This document shows, one piece after another, positions 7,827 to 15,900 of a DNA stretch of 64,000 nucleotides (within the stretch, counting starts at the first letter, position 1; every line of letters starts with the position of its first letter). Source of the DNA: Clostridiales bacterium. Lineage in GTDB: Bacteria; Bacillota; Clostridia; Oscillospirales; Ruminococcaceae. The notes below the pieces were generated by a model that was given only the letters and a program-made list of their open reading frames with translations, ran no database searches and had not been told where the DNA came from. The stretch is from NCBI GenBank assembly GCA_019423685.1, contig JAHZAY010000002.1, positions 1 to 64,000 of the forward strand, written 5' to 3'. The translations under genes were made by a program, and so were the position numbers.

Positions 7827-7920
7827 GCGTTTACCACTCTTTTTCCCCGTTGTCGGAACTGTAAAAGTTTCCGGCAGATATATAGATAGATTGACGAAAG
7901 CCCCAAATGGGCCAATTTCA

Positions 7921-7957
7921 AACCCTCAAGATACAAGGGGGTAGTGCGCCCTTTTTT
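7921..7957 (+). other. oriT: candidate origin of transfer (oriT) nic region
   Basis: ACCCT and AGGGGGT flank a short loop, and directly after them comes TAGTGCGCCCTT (7943-7954). This is one base short of the TAAGTGCGCCCT nic sequence known from RSF1010-like and several Gram-positive MOBQ/MOBP origins. An inverted repeat immediately 5' of the nic core is the usual layout. Its place at the leading edge of the ICE, away from the relaxase gene at 24931, is allowed but not diagnostic. Confidence 0.5.
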
Positions 7958-7959
7958 AG

Positions 7960-7993
7960 AACCGCTCCGGCTGAATGGCCGGGGCGGTTTTCC
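7960..7993 (+). terminator. hairpin/terminator before the parM-like gene
   Basis: AACCGCTCCGGC pairs with GGCCGGGGCGGTT around TGAAT and is followed by TTTT. It insulates the ICE left end from the parM transcript. Confidence 0.6.
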
Positions 7994-8120
7994 GCTTTCC
8001 CCCCTCTCACACTCTCCCCCCTAATACTTTACCAGCTGGGAAAGAACAAGATAACTCTAAGCTCTAACTCAGCAAAGATCTCAAGTTTTCAACAACCAAC
8101 AAGAAAGGATGAGTAGAACC

Positions 8121-9041
8121 ATGAACATTGGCATCGACCATGGCTATTACGCAATCAAAACCCGGCATTTTTCTTTCCCAGCCGGTATTGCAGAGTATTC
8201 CCATGAACCCTACACCTTGCAAAACACACTGGAATTCGGCGGGAAGTTTTATGTCTGCGGAACCGGCAGACAGCCGATCCTGCGCAACAAAATGGAAAAC
8301 GACAATTACTACCTGCTTACCCTTGCAGCCATCGCCAAGGAAATCAAACAGCGAGGTGGAAAAACAGAGTGTTCGGTGCGTATTGCCGCCGGACTGCCGC
8401 TGGCTGGATTTGGCCGGGAGAAAAAGCCCTTCCGGGAATATCTTCTGCGTTCTTCCCAGCCGGTGTGCTTTCAGTTTGAAGGAATCGCCTATAAAATCAC
8501 CATCGAGGATGTGAAACTGTTCCCACAAGGCTACTCCGCCATTGCTCTGCATCCGGAACTCATCCAGAATGAGCCTTCTGTTCTTCTCATGGACATCGGC
8601 GGCTGGACTGTTGACCTGATGCGGCTGGATAATGGTGTTCCCAATGCGGTTACCTGCCGAAGTCTGGAACTCGGTATGATCCGCTGCATTGATGAAACGA
8701 AAGAACAGGTCCGCCGGGATACCGGGCTGTCTGTGACCGACGCTCAGGTGGAACGTGTTCTGGCAGGAAAGTCCTGCAGTATGGATGAGGACGCCCGAAA
8801 CATTATCCAGAAACAAGGGCGGCTTTACACAGAACGCCTTCTTTCGGCAGCCATGGAATCGGGGTTTGACCTGAAAGCCATCCCGGTGGTGATGCTGGGC
8901 GGCGGCGCATCGGTAGTCAAGGGCAACGTGAGCGAACAGGACAGCCTGTGTCGGGTTTTTGCCCTGATAGACGACAAGGTAAACGCTGAAGGGTTCGAGA
9001 GGATTTTGGGGCAGTTTTCGGGCGGTGTGGGCAAGGCATGA
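8121..9041 (+). CDS. parM: ParM/StbA-like actin-fold ATPase
   Basis: This 306-residue actin-like protein has phosphate-1 loop MNIGIDHGYYAIK, phosphate-2 loop LLMDIGGWTVDLMRL and the adenosine loop VVMLGGGASVVKG. It is predicted to polymerise with ATP and move DNA copies apart, as plasmid ParM does. The start at 8121 is chosen over 8109 because AAAGGA would abut the earlier ATG. It overlaps the next small gene by ATGA, the usual ParM-ParR coupling. A segregation module on an ICE suggests an excised, replicating circular phase. It is the first gene of the ICE rightward transcript. Confidence 0.85.
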   Translation: MNIGIDHGYYAIKTRHFSFPAGIAEYSHEPYTLQNTLEFGGKFYVCGTGRQPILRNKMENDNYYLLTLAAIAKEIKQRGGKTECSVRIAAGLPLAGFGREKKPFREYLLRSSQPVCFQFEGIAYKITIEDVKLFPQGYSAIALHPELIQNEPSVLLMDIGGWTVDLMRLDNGVPNAVTCRSLELGMIRCIDETKEQVRRDTGLSVTDAQVERVLAGKSCSMDEDARNIIQKQGRLYTERLLSAAMESGFDLKAIPVVMLGGGASVVKGNVSEQDSLCRVFALIDDKVNAEGFERILGQFSGGVGKA

Positions 9042-9313
9042 GCAGGCCCCTTTTTATGTTCCGCCCCAACCTCCAGAATGAAGAACATCGCAGGGCGTGG
9101 CAAATCCTGCAGGCTGTGCCGGAAGGCCAGAAAAACGCCTTTCTGGTACAGGTGATTCTGGAAAATGCCCAGCGAGAAGAACTGGAAACCATTCTGCGCC
9201 GGGTGCTGCGGGAAGAACTCAAAACTGTGCCTTCCCAGCCAGTACCGCAGCAGGAAGAAGCCATTCCGCAGGAGATGATGGGCTTCCTTGGTTCCCTGCT
9301 GGAAGAAGAATAA
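9038..9313 (+). CDS. small ParR-like partner of the ParM protein
   Basis: This 91-residue protein starts in the stop codon of the ParM-like gene (ATGA overlap). The N-terminus reads FRPNLQNEEHRRAWQILQ, followed by VPEGQKNAFLVQVILENA and an acidic, Gln/Pro-rich tail. The arrangement of a short DNA-binding part and an acidic C-terminus that contacts the filament is what ParR adaptors show. I cannot see a textbook ribbon-helix-helix, so the assignment rests mainly on size, overlap and position. Confidence 0.6.
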   Translation: MSRPLFMFRPNLQNEEHRRAWQILQAVPEGQKNAFLVQVILENAQREELETILRRVLREELKTVPSQPVPQQEEAIPQEMMGFLGSLLEEE

Positions 9314-9457
9314 CCCCCACATAGCCTTTATTGGTTGTGACGTTTGTCGAGCCTGCTTTGACTGAAAGGTTGTTGGTCTTGGTAATAGCTTTATCCGGTG
9401 GGTTGCAGTATGCTTGTGTTGCCCGAAAGGGAAAGAACGAAAAAAGGAGCGATAGGC
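9314..9457 (+). promoter_or_regulatory. intergenic region with possible promoter or parC-like site
   Basis: There is no gene in these 144 bases. TTGACT (9358-9363) is followed after 17 bases by GGTAAT, a weak promoter for the ribbon-helix-helix gene. Several GGTTG or GGGTTG repeats (about 9332, 9373 and 9400) could be centromere-like binding sites for the ParR-like or ribbon-helix-helix proteins. This is inference only. Confidence 0.3.
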
Positions 9458-10117
9458 GTGGAAACAAAGGGCGTAACCTGCAAAATCCCGCTGGATCTGC
9501 ATAACCAAATCAGCGAGGAAATCAGGGAAACAGAAAGCACGATGAGCAAATTCATCGAAATGATCATCCGGGAACATTATGAGAAAGGGGCTAACAGAAT
9601 TATGGAAAAAGGAAGAACATTAGCGTTTCAGGTAAGCGAGGAATTGTTCCAGAGGGTAAAGGAATACCTTGAAAACTACGAGAAAGCCTATCATCGCCGC
9701 CTCACCCAAAAAGAATTCGTGATTGGGCTGATCGAACAGGCGCTGGAAGAAGCGGAAGAAGAATTCGAAGCCGCCAGAGCAGCCGAGCACGAGGAACAGG
9801 CTGAAAACGGCTGGGAAGCCGCAGAAACCGCTGAAAGCGATGAGGACGAGGAAGTATCCGATGACGAGGAAGCAGAGGACTGGGACGAAGAAAATGGCGA
9901 AACCGAGGGACTCAGTGCTGATGAAGAAACAACCGGAAGCAGCTGGGAACCTGCAGAAAACACCGAAACCGGTGAGGGTGAGGAAGGACCCAGCGAGGAT
10001 GATGAGGATACTACACCGGAAAGCTGGAATCGGGATGAGGAAGAAGAAACCGAGCTGGATGACGATACCATAGAATCCGGCGAAACCAATGAAAATGAAG
10101 ATGAAACCTACGCATAA
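9458..10117 (+). CDS. double ribbon-helix-helix protein with long acidic tail
   Basis: The GTG at 9458 is chosen because AAGGAG lies 8 bases upstream; the open frame extends back to 9398. Two successive ribbon-helix-helix-like segments are visible. The first (VTCKIPLDLHNQISEEIRE, then MSKFIEMIIREHY) covers residues 5-40. The second (LAFQVSEELFQRVKEYLEN, then TQKEFVIGLIEQALEE) covers about 52-95. The rest, over 100 residues, is almost entirely Glu, Asp, Ser and Thr. A fused tandem of this kind could bind DNA as a monomer, with the tail acting as a DNA mimic or partner-docking region. It follows the ParMR-like pair and ends at a terminator. Confidence 0.6.
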   Translation: METKGVTCKIPLDLHNQISEEIRETESTMSKFIEMIIREHYEKGANRIMEKGRTLAFQVSEELFQRVKEYLENYEKAYHRRLTQKEFVIGLIEQALEEAEEEFEAARAAEHEEQAENGWEAAETAESDEDEEVSDDEEAEDWDEENGETEGLSADEETTGSSWEPAENTETGEGEEGPSEDDEDTTPESWNRDEEEETELDDDTIESGETNENEDETYA

Positions 10118-10129
10118 CACAGCCAGCAG

Positions 10130-10157
10130 CAGCCCGCAGTTTCCTGCGGGCTGTTTT
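10130..10157 (+). terminator. intrinsic terminator
   Basis: The stem is CAGCCCGCAG/CTGCGGGCTG with a 4-base loop, followed by TTTT. It closes the segregation block. Confidence 0.9.
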
Positions 10158-10249
10158 CATATATATTTCATTTCACCATGGGAAAGGGGCGATGTCCGTT
10201 GATTGTGTGTTAGCTTTTAGTATCATACAAGATAAGGGGCGTGATATAG

Positions 10250-11398
10250 AAAACCATACGATATATTGACCTGTTCTCCGGTATTGGCGGGTTCCGGGAA
10301 GGGCTCACCCGTGCCGGAGGATTTACCTGTGTAGGACACTGCGAAATCGACAAAAAAGCCAATCAAAGCTATGAAGCCTTGTTCGATACCAAAGGAGAGT
10401 GGTTCTGTGAAGATATCCGAAAAGCCGATCCAAGCGACATCCCCGACTTTGAACTCCTGTGCGGAGGTTTTCCCTGTCAGTCTTTTTCGATTGCTGGAAA
10501 CCGTGGGGGATTTTCCGATCCAAGAGGTACCTTGTTCTTTGAAATTGCCCGGCTGACTGCGACAAAAAGACCTGCGTATCTGCTGCTTGAAAATGTTCCC
10601 GGACTGCTTAATCATGACGGGGGCAGGACATTTGCGGCCATCCTCCATACGCTGGACAGACTGGGGTATGGTTTGGAATGGCAGGTGCTCAACAGCAAAG
10701 ATTTTGGAGTCCCCCAATCCAGAAAAAGGGTGTATCTTATCGGATATCTTGATGAACGATGCAGAGGAAAAATATTTCCTTTCACCGAAACAGCAGGAAC
10801 ATCTCTTGTACAAATCCTGCCCGGAGCTCAGGGAGAAAGAATCTATTCCACAAAAGGAATAAGCTGTACCCTTGCTGCACAAACGGGTGGATTTGGCGGG
10901 AAAACCGGACTGTATGAAGTTGGGCTTCCGATTAAGGAAAACACGAAAAAAGGCTATAAAATGGCGTATCCCGGCGATAGCATCAGTTTGGCGTTTGCCG
11001 GACTGAATACCCGCCGCGGCAGAGTTGGCAGAAAAATCGCTCATACCCTCACCACAAACAGCGACCAAGGAACCTTGGAAGCCCGTGCGGTCCTTACCCC
11101 GGAAAGGGAAACTGTCCGTCAGAACGGGCGGCGAATCAAATCTGCGGAAGAACCCATGTTTACCCTCACTGCCCAAGACCGCCACGGTGTTTTTTTCGGC
11201 GGTCGAATCCGCAGGCTGACTCCAAAAGAATGCCTGCGGCTGCAGGGATGGCGGGACGAACAGATCGACAGAGTGCTTCCTCTTCAATCGGACGCACAGC
11301 TCTACAAACAGGCCGGAAACGGCGTTACCGTTACAGTGGTGGAAGCTATCGGCAAACGGTTGGCTTCTGCCCATCGGGAGGTGAATGCCATCGATTGA
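10250..11398 (+). CDS. dcm: DNA (cytosine-5-)-methyltransferase, no canonical start codon
   Basis: All C5-methylase motifs are present: SAM-binding DLFSGIGGFREG, catalytic GGFPCQSFS (Cys near residue 76), ENVPGLL, QSRKRVYLIG and the C-terminal AGNGVTV. It transfers methyl from SAM to cytosine in DNA. No restriction enzyme is adjacent, so it probably protects the ICE against host restriction. The reading frame opens with TAG (10247-10249) exactly where ATG should be, 7 bases after AAGGGG. The next ATG/GTG/TTG is at 10379, inside the catalytic domain and past motif I. Either an unusual start, a lesion or a sequence error must be assumed. It overlaps the amidoligase gene by 14 bases. Confidence 0.8.
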   Translation, partial: KTIRYIDLFSGIGGFREGLTRAGGFTCVGHCEIDKKANQSYEALFDTKGEWFCEDIRKADPSDIPDFELLCGGFPCQSFSIAGNRGGFSDPRGTLFFEIARLTATKRPAYLLLENVPGLLNHDGGRTFAAILHTLDRLGYGLEWQVLNSKDFGVPQSRKRVYLIGYLDERCRGKIFPFTETAGTSLVQILPGAQGERIYSTKGISCTLAAQTGGFGGKTGLYEVGLPIKENTKKGYKMAYPGDSISLAFAGLNTRRGRVGRKIAHTLTTNSDQGTLEARAVLTPERETVRQNGRRIKSAEEPMFTLTAQDRHGVFFGGRIRRLTPKECLRLQGWRDEQIDRVLPLQSDAQLYKQAGNGVTVTVVEAIGKRLASAHREVNAID

Positions 11399-12347
11399 TC
11401 TGAAAGACCAATACTTCGGCTGTGAAATTGAGATGACGGGACTCACCCGCCAGCAGGCAGCAGAAGCCGTGGCTTCCCTGTTTGGAACCAACGCTGTCCA
11501 TTCCCGTTCTTCCCGTACCTACGATCCGTGGGAAGTGACCGATAATGAGGGGAAAACATGGCGGTTTGTTTACGACTCCAGTATCCATGGTTCTCATCGA
11601 ACCGGGCGGCAGCAGGTTCCAATCGGTGATGGTGACTACAAGGTGGAGATGAATTCCCCAAAACTGGAGTACAGCGAAATGGGAAAACTGCAGGAAGTTG
11701 TTCGTACCCTGCGTCATGCTGGGGCTGTTGTCAATGGAAGCTGCGGTATGCACGTTCATGTAGACGCTTCCAAGCATACACCGCAGAGCCTGAAAAACGC
11801 CCTTTCCATTATGTATTCCAAAGAGGATATCCTATTTAAAGCCTTAAATGTGAATGAGAGCCGGGTGGAACGCTGGTGCCAGAAGGTGCGGGAACCCATG
11901 CTGGAGAAAATCCGCAAACTTCCAAGCAATACTACCATGGATCGGTTAAGGCGGGAATGGTATGAAGGTTCTGACGGAAGCTACGAGCATTACAACTGGA
12001 CAAGATACTATGCCTTAAACCTTCATTCTGTGTTTTACCGTGGAACCTTGGAATGGCGCTGTTTTGAAAGCACCCTCCATGCAGGCAAAGTCAGGGCAAA
12101 TATTACACTGGCACTGGCAATCTCCGCACAGGCCATCAATCAGAGCCGGACAGTTATGCGGAAAACCGAGATCAGCGAAAACCCCGCCTTTACCTTCCGA
12201 ACCTTTCTGCTGCGCCTTGGTCTTATTGGACCGGAATACAAAAATGTGCGGGAACATCTGCTTTCAAACCTTCCCGGCGACCGGGCATGGCGCTACGATA
12301 AAGCTCAATACCCCAGCCTGCAGAACCGCCAAAACCATGAACGATAG
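11385..12347 (+). CDS. amidoligase (glutamine-synthetase-like COOH-NH2 ligase)
   Basis: This 320-residue protein opens with FGCEIEMTGL and has the metal and nucleotide-binding marks GMHVHVDASKH (about 125-135) and GTLEWRCFESTLHAGKVRANI (about 220-240). These are typical of the amidoligase branch of the glutamine synthetase fold. The family is predicted to form amide or isopeptide bonds on peptides or cell-wall material. The neighbouring gene is a gamma-glutamylcyclotransferase, a pairing described for amidoligase operons. It overlaps the end of the methylase gene. The ATG lies only 3 bases after GGGAGG, so the effective start may be a few codons later. The C-terminus ends in NHER. Confidence 0.8.
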   Translation: MPSIDLKDQYFGCEIEMTGLTRQQAAEAVASLFGTNAVHSRSSRTYDPWEVTDNEGKTWRFVYDSSIHGSHRTGRQQVPIGDGDYKVEMNSPKLEYSEMGKLQEVVRTLRHAGAVVNGSCGMHVHVDASKHTPQSLKNALSIMYSKEDILFKALNVNESRVERWCQKVREPMLEKIRKLPSNTTMDRLRREWYEGSDGSYEHYNWTRYYALNLHSVFYRGTLEWRCFESTLHAGKVRANITLALAISAQAINQSRTVMRKTEISENPAFTFRTFLLRLGLIGPEYKNVREHLLSNLPGDRAWRYDKAQYPSLQNRQNHER

Positions 12348-12350
12348 GAG

Positions 12351-12872
12351 ATGATCAAAACCAAAGAAAAACTTTATTTTGCGTATGGTTCTAATATGAA
12401 CCTGAATCAGATGGCGTTCCGCTGTCCGGATGCAGAAGTTGTGGAATCCGTCCGGTTAGAGGGATACCGCCTTGCGTTCCGCACCAATGGCGGCGGGAAT
12501 GGCGTTGCCACCATTCTGCCGGAAGAAGGAAGCTATGTGGACGGCGTCCTTTGGCGTATTTCCGAACGGGACGAACAGCATCTGGATCATTACGAAGGAT
12601 TTCCCTTTTTATATGGGAAAGAGCCTGTTACAGTGACAAATCAGGACGGAGTCAGACGGGAAATCATGGCCTATACCATGAACAGCCCGTATAAAGACAA
12701 ACCCGCCATGCCCTCTGTTTCCTATTTGGAAGGTATTCTGAATGGGTGCAGACAAAATGGGATCGATACCCAAACTGTAATCGAAGCGGTCCGCTGTACA
12801 CAGCAGGAACTGCCTCAGAAAGTAGTCCCCCACAAAAAACAGCGCCATCCCAAACACAAAGAAGAACGATAA
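12351..12872 (+). CDS. gamma-glutamylcyclotransferase-like protein (AIG2/GGCT fold)
   Basis: This 173-residue protein begins LYFAYGSNMN, the phosphate-loop signature of the GGCT fold. The catalytic Glu is in DHYEGFP (about residue 82). Family members release pyroglutamate by cyclising gamma-glutamyl amines. It lies 3 bases after the amidoligase and probably reverses or trims the amide bond that enzyme makes. The target is unknown. The ATG touches AGGAG with no spacing, which is poor for initiation. The tail is strongly basic and ends in EER. A terminator follows. Confidence 0.8.
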   Translation: MIKTKEKLYFAYGSNMNLNQMAFRCPDAEVVESVRLEGYRLAFRTNGGGNGVATILPEEGSYVDGVLWRISERDEQHLDHYEGFPFLYGKEPVTVTNQDGVRREIMAYTMNSPYKDKPAMPSVSYLEGILNGCRQNGIDTQTVIEAVRCTQQELPQKVVPHKKQRHPKHKEER

Positions 12873-12879
12873 ATTGACT

Positions 12880-12928
12880 TGCCCCCGTAGGTTGAGAGTT
12901 TTCTTTCAGCTTGCGGGGGCATTTTTTA
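12880..12928 (+). terminator. intrinsic terminator
   Basis: TGCCCCCG (12880-12887) pairs with CGGGGGCA (12914-12921) and is followed by TTTTTT, ahead of the adhesin gene. Confidence 0.8.
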
Positions 12929-12950
12929 TTTTATCCGAAAGGAGAACTTC

Positions 12951-15900
12951 ATGAAAAAATATCTAAAAAGATTTCTGTCTATGATGATGGCGGTGCTTCT
13001 TTGCTTTGGTATTGTACCGAGCAACGCTTTTGCCGCTGAGTACAAGTATGATGGATATATCTCCATGATCGACCATCAAGGCAGAGGGTATTCCCTCAGT
13101 TCCAATCTGCCAGCCCCATTCGGCGGGTACAGTTCCAACAAATTTTCAGAATTACGGATCAACGATCTGACAGCCTTCCGCACTGCCTATTGCATCCAGC
13201 TTGGCGTGGCAACCCATACCGGAGTTGGCTATGACCAGTCGGATGATTATGCAGCTCTTACTTCGGATCAGAAAGCGATGATAAACACCGCTCTGACCTT
13301 GGGATATAACGTGGAAACCGGCACCAAGTATGGTGGCAGCGCCGTAGACGAATACATTGCCACCCAAATCCTCATTTGGCTGATTGCCCACGGGCAGCTT
13401 GGCACCGGATATGAAAACCAGATCGTGAATGAAATTACTGCCAACAGCCCTGCGGCAAAGACGATCTTTCAGAAGCTGAGGGAAAACGTGGTAACTTATC
13501 ACACCGTTCCATCCTTTGCCACCGACAATCCCAGTGCGGTCGGCGCATATACCCATGACCTCAAATACAATGAGGACACTGGAAAAAATGAAACCACACT
13601 GGTGGATGAAAACAATGTTCTCAAAGATTTCTCCGTCAGTTATCCGGGAGTGGATTTTTCTATCAGTGGGAACAAACTTCATGTTTCTACGGATAAAAAG
13701 GAATTCGGTACAATCACCGCAGAAAAGGAACTGCCTTCCTCTATTCCCGGTGTTGTAACAGGCGGCACCAAATACTGGCTGCGTGATGAATACCAGAATG
13801 TAGTCACTTTTGACGTCAAAGGCTCCGCTGAACCCGTAAAGTGCTACTTCTCCCTTGAAATCAAGGCGGGTACCCTGCAGCTTGTGAAAACCTCTGAAGA
13901 TGGCGAGGTTTCCGGTATTCCTTTTCATATTTCCGGGAATGGAATCGAAAAAGATGTGGTGACCGGATCGGACGGAACCATCCGGGTAGACAATCTCCAA
14001 GCTGGAACCTACATCGTAACGGAACGCGCCCCGGACAAATATGTCCAGCCTGAATCCCAGCAGGTAACCATCTATCCCGGCCAGACTTCCAGCGTGAGTT
14101 TTTCCAATATCCTGAAGAAATTTACGGTTGAATTGGAAAAGGTGGATTCCGAAACCGGGGAAGCACAAGGCGATTCCAGTTTGGATGGCGCTTTATACGG
14201 TATGTTCAAAGGGGAAAACCTGCTGGATACCTATACCACAGCAAACGGGGGCAAATTCACCACCAAGGAATACCCCTGCGGATCGGATTATACAATTCGT
14301 GAGATTACACCCAGCGAAGGATACCTGCTGGACGAAACTATCTATCCGGTAGGAGCAGAACCGGGAAATTTCACCTTGGAAAACAACAGCATCCCCATGA
14401 CCGCTACAGAGGATGTTATCCTCGGCAGCATTGCTATCACCAAGCATACGGATAAACCAGCCAATCCGGATCAGGAAGAAGCTGTCCCGCAGGTAGAAAC
14501 ACCCAATGAGGAAAGCAACGCCGCAGAAAATACACCGGTTCCCGAAACACCGGACACTGAACTCACAGAGAACAGTTCAATGGAAGAAACAATGGATTCC
14601 TCATCCACTCCGGAAAGCAAAGAATCCACAGCACCTTCAGAAGAACAGCCTGCGGAGAGCAGTTCTGTTCCGGAAAGCCAATCTGAACCTGTAGAAAATG
14701 TTGATTCTACGCCGGAAGTTATCCCGCTGGCTGCCGGGCTTAAAGCCGATCCTTCCGCTTCCCTTTTGAAAACAGTATCCAATAATGAGGTGCAGATCGA
14801 GCAGCCGGAAGAAGGAGCGCAGTTCCAGATTTATCTGGCCAGCGCAGGCAGCTATGAGAACGCAAAAGAAACCGAGCGTGACCTGCTGACCACCGATTCC
14901 TATGGATTTGCCCGTTCAAAGGATCTTCCGTATGGCTTGTATGTGGTGCATCAGACCAAAGGTGCGGAAGGACAGAAATTTGTCCCGGACTTCTCCGTGT
15001 TCATTTCCGAGCACGGTAAAACCTATTATTTTATTCTCAATAACCCCACCTTTACCTCGCTCATCCGCTTTGAGAAGAAAGACGCCGAATCCGGCAAAAT
15101 CATTCCTCTGGCGGGAACAGCAGTCAAAATCCGCAACACCGATACCGGCGAGTGGGTGGTACAGCATATCAACTACCCCAGCCCCATCGATATCGACACT
15201 TTCGTGACGGACGCCACAGGAACCCTCATGCTGCCGGAACCGCTTCCGTTTGGAAATTACGAGTTGTATGAACAGCAGAGTCCATGGGGATATGTTCTTG
15301 ACAAAGAGCCGGTTCCCTTTGTGGTAGACGGTTCACAGGACGTGGTTACAGTGGAGAAATACAATATCCCGCAAAAGGGAACGATTACAGTCTCCAAAGA
15401 GGGCGAAGTATTCAGCCATGTTGTAGAATCCGGCGGGATGTACCAGCCTCAGTATGAGGTGCAGGGCCAGCCGGGCGCTGTTTATGAGATCACAGCACTG
15501 GAAGATGTTATTACCCCGGATGGAACCGTCCACCTGAAAGCAGGTGAACTGGCGGCTACTTTGACCACCGGAAGTGACGGGACCGCCACCTCGGAACCTT
15601 TGTATCTCAGCCGCTATCAGGTGAAGGAAATCACTGCACCGGATGGCATGGTAATCGATCCTGAACCCAAGGAAGTCGTTTTGTCCTATGCCGGTCAGGA
15701 AGTAGAAATCACCTCCGCCAGCATTGGCTTCGTCAATGAACGCCAGAAAGTGGAGATTTCCCTCAAGAAGCTGCTGGAACAGGACGAAACCTTCTCCCTC
15801 GGCATGAATGAGGAATGGAAAAACATTACTTTCGGACTGTTCGCTGCGGAACAACTGACCGCCTCCGATGGTACCTCCATCCCGGCAGACGGGCTGATGG

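Noticed and set aside
10223..11491. 422-codon open frame on the minus strand
   Set aside because: It is antisense to the cytosine methylase, which has all family motifs. The minus product has no recognisable domain.
13152..14168. long antisense frames under the adhesin gene (also 15333-15998 and 16155-17294)
   Set aside because: They mirror the codon pattern of the adhesin and have no ribosome sites or domains.
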